Part shown: in pieces, positions 22,033 through 27,273 of the stretch
Position numbering within the stretch: the stretch's first letter is position 1
Layout of the letters: every line of letters starts with the position of its first letter
IMG/VR virus record: IMGVR_UViG_3300032265_000097
Location: 1 to 27,273 of that record
Direction: 5' to 3' (one strand)
DNA: 27,273 nucleotides
Origin: a virus
Program-made: the position numbers and the translations under genes
The notes under the pieces: model-generated
What the model was told of the DNA's origin: nothing
The model's database searches: none
What the model saw: the letters and a program-made list of their open reading frames with translations, nothing else

Positions 22033-22767
22033 ATGACATGGTGGGTAGCTGGAGCCGTTGTAGGCTCATCTCTTATTGGCTCAAGCGCATCTCAAAGCGC
22101 TGCCGATACGCAAGCCACTGCTGCAAGTAATGCCGCCGCACTTTCAAACGAACAATTTAGGCAAACACGCGAAGACCAAGCGCCTTATCGCGCGGCTGGT
22201 TATACCGCGTTAGGCGAGCTACAACGCACCGCTGGTAATGTGCCAGGCGCGTTTAAGTTTGGTGCTGGCGATTATCAGGCTGACCCAGGATACGCGTTTC
22301 GCCTATCAGAAGGTCAAAAAGCGCTTGACAATCAAGCTGCTGCGCGTGGCGGTTTAATTTCTGGAAACGCTTTGCGAGCTGCAACAGCGTATGGCCAAAA
22401 CATGGGATCGCAAGAGTATCAAAACGCTTATAACCGTGCATTGACTGGATACAACACTGGCGTAGCTAGTGAAAACCAATTGTATAACCGCCAAGCTGGA
22501 TTGGCTGGAATTGGCCAAACAGCAACAAACATGATTGGTCAAGCTGGCGCAACAAATGCCGCCACAATGGGTAATTATTTGACTGGCAGCGCGGCGGCTC
22601 AAGCTGCTGGTCAAGTAGGTTCTGCCAACGCGTTTAACCAAGGCGTAAGCCAATATTTGAATTACAACCAAAGCAATAATTTGTTGAACATATTAAGCCG
22701 AAGTCGTGGTCAAACACCTATAGGCTATGGCAACGTCGTAAATGACCCTTACGGTAGTCAAGGTTAA
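22033..22767 (+). CDS. DNA ejection protein in the P22 gp7 position
   Basis: The 244-aa protein begins MTWWVAGAVVGSSLIGSSAS, a short hydrophobic, Gly/Ser-rich N-terminus, followed by an Ala/Gln-rich helical region with NEQFRQTREDQAPYRAAGYT, DPGYAFRLSEGQKALDNQAA then ARGGLISGNALRAATAYGQN and SQEYQNAYNRALTGYN. The latter is a pattern I know from phage proteins annotated as DNA transfer proteins. P22 gp7 is 229 aa and is the first of three ejection genes. Such proteins leave the virion ahead of DNA and help cross the envelope. Confidence 0.68.
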   Translation: MTWWVAGAVVGSSLIGSSASQSAADTQATAASNAAALSNEQFRQTREDQAPYRAAGYTALGELQRTAGNVPGAFKFGAGDYQADPGYAFRLSEGQKALDNQAAARGGLISGNALRAATAYGQNMGSQEYQNAYNRALTGYNTGVASENQLYNRQAGLAGIGQTATNMIGQAGATNAATMGNYLTGSAAAQAAGQVGSANAFNQGVSQYLNYNQSNNLLNILSRSRGQTPIGYGNVVNDPYGSQG

Positions 22768-22776
22768 GGAATAAAT

Positions 22777-24099
22777 ATGGCTATTGATCCATCCATTTCG
22801 CTTCAAGTTAAGCCTATTGAAGTCGCTAATCCTTTGGCACAGTACGGTCAAGTTGCGCAGTTGCAAGCCGCACAAAACCAAAACGCGTTGGCTCAGTATC
22901 AATTAGGTTCTGCACAACGCCAAGAAGCGGCGCAAAACGCCCTTTCTGATGTATATAAATCAGCGTTTAATCCTGAAACTGGCGCGGTCAATAACGCGAT
23001 GGTGCTAAAAGGTTTAGCTGAACGCGGCGTGGGGCATTTGATTCCTGACGTTCAAGCCAAACTGCTTGAAGCGCAAACCAAACAAGCAACGCTAAAAAAG
23101 ACTACCACTGAGACATCGGGCTTGGAGTTTAAGCAGCGCGTTGATAAAGCCAATAAAGCTATCTCTGACATTGCTGCGCTGAATAGCCCTGAAGAAGCTA
23201 TAGCTAGCATTGACAAACACTTAGCGAACGGCGATATCGACGCTCAAAAAGCAGACATGATGAAAGCGCAATTGACACAAGCGCCATCATTTGGTGCTTG
23301 GCAAAAAGGAATGTTGACCAACATTTTGGATGCTAAAGAACGACTGACAATGATTGCGCCAAAACCAATGCAAGTTAAGCGTGCTGACGGCAGCGTTATT
23401 TTCTTGGACGAAAATCCAAACAGTCCAACATTTAAGCAAGAAGTGTTGCCTGCCCAAGCTGCGGGGATGACTCCTCACGAACGCGCTAGTTTGGGTATCC
23501 AAGCGGGCAACTTGGCGGTAAATCAAGCACAACTTGCTTTGGCGCAAGAAAATGCTACTAAGCCCGTGTTTAATGCTGCGATCGGCGGGTTTGTTTCGCC
23601 GCCTACCAAAGCAAACCCACAGGGTACGTTTACGCCTGTTACCGGCGTGCAAGAAACTAAAGATCAGCAAGCCGCAGTCAAGGCTTTGAAGTCTGCTGGT
23701 TACGATCCTACAACCGGCGAAGACAACATTTCCAAACTGATTGCCCAATCAACCAGCGGCGGTTTGCAAGCTGGAACAGCAGCTGCGCTGGCTTTCTTTA
23801 ACAAAACTACTGAAGGTCGCAAAGCGATTGCTGCGTTGGAAGGCACGGCCAATCAAATCGCTACCGATTTGGCGGGTGGCAAACTGGGCGCTGGCATTTC
23901 TAACACTGACCGCGACTTTATCGTAGGCGCGTTAGGCGACGTTTCCAACCCAATGAAGACATCGGCTGAACGATTGGCTGGTTGGGAAGCTGCCAAAGAA
24001 CGTATGATGCGTGTAGGTCTTATTCCACCACCCAAAGCTGCGACTGCGGCTGCTGGCGCTGTAGATACAAGTAACCCATTGCTTGGCGGCAAACCATAA
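22777..24099 (+). CDS. Probable ejection protein in the P22 gp20 position
   Basis: The 440-aa protein (P22 gp20 is 471) is mostly helical, rich in Ala, Gln and Lys, without a catalytic motif. The N-terminus, QVKPIEVANPLAQYGQVAQL then QAAQNQNALAQYQLGSAQRQ, is typical of phage internal virion proteins. A central beta-type patch carries MQVKRADGSVIFLDENPNSP. It lies between gp7- and gp16-like genes with nine-base gaps on both sides. Assignment comes from order, size and composition, not from a specific motif. Confidence 0.62.
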   Translation: MAIDPSISLQVKPIEVANPLAQYGQVAQLQAAQNQNALAQYQLGSAQRQEAAQNALSDVYKSAFNPETGAVNNAMVLKGLAERGVGHLIPDVQAKLLEAQTKQATLKKTTTETSGLEFKQRVDKANKAISDIAALNSPEEAIASIDKHLANGDIDAQKADMMKAQLTQAPSFGAWQKGMLTNILDAKERLTMIAPKPMQVKRADGSVIFLDENPNSPTFKQEVLPAQAAGMTPHERASLGIQAGNLAVNQAQLALAQENATKPVFNAAIGGFVSPPTKANPQGTFTPVTGVQETKDQQAAVKALKSAGYDPTTGEDNISKLIAQSTSGGLQAGTAAALAFFNKTTEGRKAIAALEGTANQIATDLAGGKLGAGISNTDRDFIVGALGDVSNPMKTSAERLAGWEAAKERMMRVGLIPPPKAATAAAGAVDTSNPLLGGKP

Positions 24100-24108
24100 G
24101 GGCACAAC

Positions 24109-26151
24109 ATGGCTGATCTATCGAGCATCCTGACTGACCCTAATTATGTCAACGCAAACGCGGCTACCAAGCAAGCAATTTTTGACAAATTTTCGGCCAA
24201 CGACACAAACTATACAAAAGCCAATCCTGCTACGCAGGATGCTATCCGAGTAAAGTTTGGCTTAACTCCGATTACAGCCGCAACACAAGAACCATCGACA
24301 TACTCACAAATTCGTGAGTTTGTTGCGCCTACTGTAGAAGCGCTTGGCGCTGTTGGCGGCGGCGCGTTAGGCTCGCTTGGCGGTCCTATGGGTACTGTTG
24401 CAGGCGCTGGCCTTGGCTACGCAGGCGCAAAAGAGTTGTTGAAACTGGCTGACACTGCTGCTGGCGAAGGCGGTCCCAAAGAGTCAATGGCTCAAGCTGG
24501 CGTACGTCAAGCCAAAACTGCGCTTGAAGGCGCGACGATGGAATTGGGCGGCCAAGCCCTTGGTAAAGCCATCGGCTATGTTGGCGGCAAGATTGCTGAC
24601 CTGCGTCAAATTCCCAAGCAAAAAGCAGCTGAAATTGCTCGCAATGCGTTGGGCCCAGATTTAGGCGAAGTTAAAAACGTGCTCGCGCAAGCGCCAGCTA
24701 ACGTAACTGCTGGCCAAGCTACTGCTGACATCAACAGCCCAACATGGCAGGCTTTGCTAGACCGCGCCATCAAACGTGATCCTCGCTTCTTGGAAGCGCT
24801 TAAAGATTCTCAAGGTGATGTGTCAATCAATGCTTTGGCCAAACTGGCCGGTGGTACAACGGCGACTGACGTCCGCGCAGGTGCTGAAGCAACTAAGGCA
24901 AACGTAAACCGCGTGTTGGAGCCCGTCAAAGAGGCCGCGCTCAAACGTGCCAACTTAGGCCAAGCCACAGCTCAATATGCTAATGACGCCGAACGTCTGG
25001 CAGCAGAAGCCGCGCAAGGCGTGCAAGACGTGCGTCGCTTTGAGGCCGCCAAACCTCGCGCCGAAGCACTTGCGCGCACTGCTTTGATTGAAAAAGGTCA
25101 GCCTGTTGGCGCGGCCAAATACACGTATGTCGGCGGCGATTTGCCAAAGCTGGCCGAACAAGCGTCTGCCGAAGCCGCCAGCGGCTCACTCAAAGCTGGC
25201 GCTGAATCACGTTTTTCACAATTGGCGTCTGACGCGTTGCGTAGCTCTGGCATTAAACCACTTGAAACTCAATCTTTGGTTGGTAGTCTGAACGACATCA
25301 CCAAAAACCCGTCTTTTGCAGGTAATGACATTGTTTCTGGCGCGGTTAAAAACGTCATTAAAGACGTCAATCAGTGGTCTAAAAACGGCGTCATTGACCC
25401 CGTTGCATTAGACGCAGTACGTAAAAACTCAATCAACGCTGCGATTGAACAATTGCGTCCTGGCGTAGACGCCAGCACACAAAAGAATTTAGCTGCAAGT
25501 GTGCTTGACAAAGTGCGGCCCGCCATCATCGACGCGATTGAAAACGCTGGTGGTACAGGCTACCGCGAATACCTGACAAACTACTCCAAAGCTATGCAAG
25601 GGATTGCCGTCAAAAAGCTTGGCGGCGAAGCCTTAGACCTGTACAAGACCAACCCCGACGCCTTTGTCAAATTAGTGCAAGGTGAATCGCCTGAAGTTGT
25701 CGAGAAAATTCTTGGGTCCGGCAAATACAACATTGCCAAAGAAGTCAGCGACAACATGATGGCCACGCTACAAGAGCAAGCCGCTAAAGTCATCCGTGAC
25801 ACCAAAATAGCTAAGCAAGCAACGGCTGGTCAAGACGCACTCAAAGAATTGCTGCTGCAACAAATCTCTAAGATTCGCGTGCCTTCTTACTTGAGCGCTG
25901 TTGCATCGACAACAAACAAAGCGCTGCTAATTTTGGAAGACCGCATCGGCACGAAAACGATGGATGTGTTGACAAAAGCGTCGCAGACGCCTCAAGGTGC
26001 TGCTGAGCTGCTCAACACGCTGCCTGGCCAAGAACGTGTGCGTGTGCTTAACATTTTGTCCAACCCTCAAAACTGGAAATCTGGCGTTGCAGCAGCGTCA
26101 GTTAACGCCTTAGTCCCATCTTCTCAAAGCCAAAACGCACTAGCACCATGA
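24109..26151 (+). CDS. Large internal ejection protein in the P22 gp16 position
   Basis: The 680-aa protein (P22 gp16 is 609) has an N-terminal helical region (LTDPNYVNANAATKQAIFDK, with a second copy-like TNYTKANPATQDAIRVKFGL), then a Gly/Ala-rich membrane-like segment (about 79-107, GAVGGGALGSLGGPMGTVAG) such as ejection proteins use to enter membranes, then a long Ala/Lys/Glu helix. The C-terminus ends in QNALAP, echoing the NALAP motif of the 142-aa protein at 1946. The stop overlaps the next ATG. No lytic transglycosylase motif is evident. Confidence 0.68.
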   Translation: MADLSSILTDPNYVNANAATKQAIFDKFSANDTNYTKANPATQDAIRVKFGLTPITAATQEPSTYSQIREFVAPTVEALGAVGGGALGSLGGPMGTVAGAGLGYAGAKELLKLADTAAGEGGPKESMAQAGVRQAKTALEGATMELGGQALGKAIGYVGGKIADLRQIPKQKAAEIARNALGPDLGEVKNVLAQAPANVTAGQATADINSPTWQALLDRAIKRDPRFLEALKDSQGDVSINALAKLAGGTTATDVRAGAEATKANVNRVLEPVKEAALKRANLGQATAQYANDAERLAAEAAQGVQDVRRFEAAKPRAEALARTALIEKGQPVGAAKYTYVGGDLPKLAEQASAEAASGSLKAGAESRFSQLASDALRSSGIKPLETQSLVGSLNDITKNPSFAGNDIVSGAVKNVIKDVNQWSKNGVIDPVALDAVRKNSINAAIEQLRPGVDASTQKNLAASVLDKVRPAIIDAIENAGGTGYREYLTNYSKAMQGIAVKKLGGEALDLYKTNPDAFVKLVQGESPEVVEKILGSGKYNIAKEVSDNMMATLQEQAAKVIRDTKIAKQATAGQDALKELLLQQISKIRVPSYLSAVASTTNKALLILEDRIGTKTMDVLTKASQTPQGAAELLNTLPGQERVRVLNILSNPQNWKSGVAAASVNALVPSSQSQNALAP

Positions 26152-26354
26152 GCGAAATGATCACCACCACCGAGGCTAAGTTGCAAACACATGAGGCGGT
26201 GTGTGCTCAACGCTATCAGACCATCACCGAAAGCCTTAGCAACGGTGAAAAACGCATGACCAAGATTGAATATTACATTTGGGCGGTGCTGGCTGCGGTG
26301 TTGCTTGGCCCAGGCGCTGCGGCTGAATTTTTTAAAAAACTGATAGGCGTGTGA
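26148..26354 (+). CDS. XhlA-like / holin-associated membrane protein, 68 aa
   Basis: Starts in an ATGA overlap. Residues 1-40 are a soluble helix (EAKLQTHEAVCAQRYQTITE, then NGEKRMTKIE), and residues 42-59 (YYIWAVLAAVLLGPGAAA) form one membrane segment, followed by FFKKLIGV. The N-helix plus C-terminal membrane segment resembles XhlA-type lysis accessory proteins. It opens the lysis region together with two more membrane proteins and a 3-TM holin-like gene. Confidence 0.7.
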   Translation: MSEMITTTEAKLQTHEAVCAQRYQTITESLSNGEKRMTKIEYYIWAVLAAVLLGPGAAAEFFKKLIGV

Positions 26355-26355
26355 C

Positions 26356-26928
26356 ATTGAACCGACCCTTATCTTTGCCGGATGCAAACTTGCCTACGAA
26401 GGAATCAAGTCGGCGGTTGAGGCGTATCAAGAGATCAAGAGGACTGGCGGCGAGGTTGCAGGTATCGCTAATGAGGTCGGTGGGTTTTTATCGAAATTCT
26501 TTTATGGTCAAGACCAACTAGAACAAGAATACAAAGCCAAGAAAGAAGAAACCAAGGAATTAGCCAAGCAGGGCAAGCCACGTAATGTGACGATGGAGGC
26601 CATAGACAACGTGCTAATGGTTCGCCAGATACGTCAGTATTACAGGGATTTGGAGCAAATGGTCAGATGGGAATTGGGCATGCCTGACCTGTGGGCAGAA
26701 ATTATTGAAGAGCGAGACAGGCTGCTACAAGAAAGAAAAATAGCAAAACAAGAAGAAGACCGCAAAATAATGCAAGCAAAATTAAAACGAGAGTATTTTT
26801 TGTTTGTTTTGCGTCAACGTGTTTATCTTGTTTTAGCCATCATTATTGGTATTTTTTCAATCATTGGGTCTGTATGGGCAATAAAGGAGCTAGTGGAAGC
26901 GGACAGGATAAGGCGGTGGGGCTATTGA
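26356..26928 (+). CDS. Lysis-region protein, 190 aa, apparent ATT start
   Basis: The frame is open from 26347 to 26928, but the first ATG is at 26593 and a GTG at 26587. The missing N-terminal part is clearly protein-like: [I]EPTLIFAGCKLAYEGIKSAV then EAYQEIKRTGGEVAGIANEV, matching small phage lysis-region proteins I recall beginning M-[ED]-P-x-x-x-FA...GIK...E.Y.E.K.TGG.V..IA.EVGG. An ATT at 26356 would be codon 1, with TAGG eight bases upstream, right after the previous stop. Residues 50-150 are helical and charged and 155-175 (VYLVLAIIIGIFSIIGSVW) form a membrane segment. The exact start is uncertain; +1 frameshifting is an alternative. Confidence 0.72.
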   Translation: MEPTLIFAGCKLAYEGIKSAVEAYQEIKRTGGEVAGIANEVGGFLSKFFYGQDQLEQEYKAKKEETKELAKQGKPRNVTMEAIDNVLMVRQIRQYYRDLEQMVRWELGMPDLWAEIIEERDRLLQERKIAKQEEDRKIMQAKLKREYFLFVLRQRVYLVLAIIIGIFSIIGSVWAIKELVEADRIRRWGY

Positions 26929-27083
26929 GGCTTGCCGTTTGGATTCTTACCGCCCTGCTGGTTTCTGTTGTGATTGAGCTGTCGTATTGGTGGGCATCGC
27001 AAGAAAAGATAATTGCCGAACAAAAGATAGAACGCATTAAAAATGAATTAAAAATCTGTAGAAAGGAAAAGGAAAATGAATGA
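26916..27083 (+). CDS. Small membrane protein, 55 aa (start uncertain)
   Basis: The frame may begin at ATG 26874 (69 aa) or at GTG 26916 (55 aa). I prefer 26916 because AGGATAAGG lies just upstream, while 26874 is deep inside the preceding gene with no ribosome site. One membrane segment (LLRLAVWILTALLVSVVIEL) is followed by a charged helix (SQEKIIAEQKIERIKNELKI). The layout resembles a very short spanin- or holin-like protein, but no cysteine-anchored or lipobox partner is seen. It overlaps both neighbours. Confidence 0.6.
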   Translation: MGLLRLAVWILTALLVSVVIELSYWWASQEKIIAEQKIERIKNELKICRKEKENE

Positions 27084-27273
27084 CTTATTCAATTTACTTA
27101 AGGGTATCGCGCCGACATTGGCGACAGCGGTTGCCGGGCCACTCGGTGGTGCTGCCGTTAGTGCTTTGGCTGCTAAGTTTGGCGTTGCTGACAGCGTTGA
27201 AAGCGTGGCAAAAGCTATCGCTGGTGACCCTGCGGCTGCGTCAAAACTTCAAGAATTAGAGCTGGAGTATGCC
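27076..27273 (+). CDS. 3-TM holin-family protein, N-terminal part (cut by window end)
   Basis: ATG 27076 overlaps the previous stop by eight bases, with AAGGAAAAGG upstream. The 66 visible residues read NDLFNLLKGIAPTLATAVAG then PLGGAAVSALAAKFGVADSV then AKAIAGDPAAASKLQELELE, matching the N-terminus of GTA_holin_3TM/phage 3-TM holins, whose first part is an amphipathic Ala/Gly region before the membrane helices. The three membrane segments would lie beyond the window. It completes a lysis cassette of small membrane proteins; the endolysin is not in view. Confidence 0.75.
   Translation, partial: MNDLFNLLKGIAPTLATAVAGPLGGAAVSALAAKFGVADSVESVAKAIAGDPAAASKLQELELEYA

Noticed and set aside
26587-26928. 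GTG 26587 as the start of the lysis-region gene
   Set aside because: Upstream in-frame sequence is protein-like and fits the family N-terminus as I remember it, so this start would remove about 77 residues.
1-27273. CRISPR array, tRNA, insertion sequence or integrase
   Set aside because: I saw no regularly spaced direct repeats, no tRNA-like cloverleaf with a CCA end, and no transposase or integrase motifs; all recognised genes are phage virion, recombination, homing or lysis genes.

Overview
The window is about 27.3 kb of a tailed, short-tailed (podovirus-type) phage genome with a P22-like virion. The virion genes run in one direction. Along the + strand they match the P22 set in order, and mostly in size: small terminase (168 aa), large terminase (507), portal (724), scaffold (263), coat (402), gp4-like head-closure protein (241), gp10-like tail protein (479), a protein in the gp26 needle slot (225), then three proteins in the gp7/gp20/gp16 ejection-protein slots (244, 440, 680). 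I see no integrase, repressor, tRNA or CRISPR array. Moderate GC content and the wording of many small proteins resemble freshwater/betaproteobacterial phages, but the host is only a guess.

Layout. 1-1059: end of a replication/recombination module (partial PD-(D/E)XK nuclease, NinB, a 54-aa zinc ribbon, a DUF1364/HNH-like protein). 1060-1347: the only sizeable gap, with possible tiny ORFs. 1348-3915: terminases with one unknown gene between them. 3917-4820: four small ORFs, three of them very basic. 4774-5199: an HNH endonuclease gene on the minus strand. 5256-7789: portal plus a DUF5856-like protein coupled to it. 7786-14339: a tail fibre/tailspike region placed between portal and coat, whereas P22 has its tailspike at the far end. 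It contains an 835-aa repeat-rich fibre, several small structural ORFs, and a receptor-binding apparatus split over three adjacent genes that ends in a beta-helix tailspike. 14408-17867: scaffold, coat and two beta-rich decoration-like proteins; three rho-independent terminators follow the coat gene and each decoration-like gene. 17870-18406: a GIY-YIG homing endonuclease bounded by a 12-bp direct repeat. 18409-22031: tail assembly. 22033-26151: ejection proteins. 26148-27273: lysis-type membrane proteins, cut off inside a 3-TM holin-like gene; no endolysin is reached.

Many junctions are translationally coupled (ATGA, TAATG or longer overlaps). The points most worth checking are: a 190-aa lysis-region gene that seems to start at ATT; the two free-standing homing endonucleases, one with a repeated stop/Shine-Dalgarno junction; the three-gene tailspike; the serial terminators after the coat gene; and several unlisted short ORFs (612-776, 4668-4820, 10565-10684).
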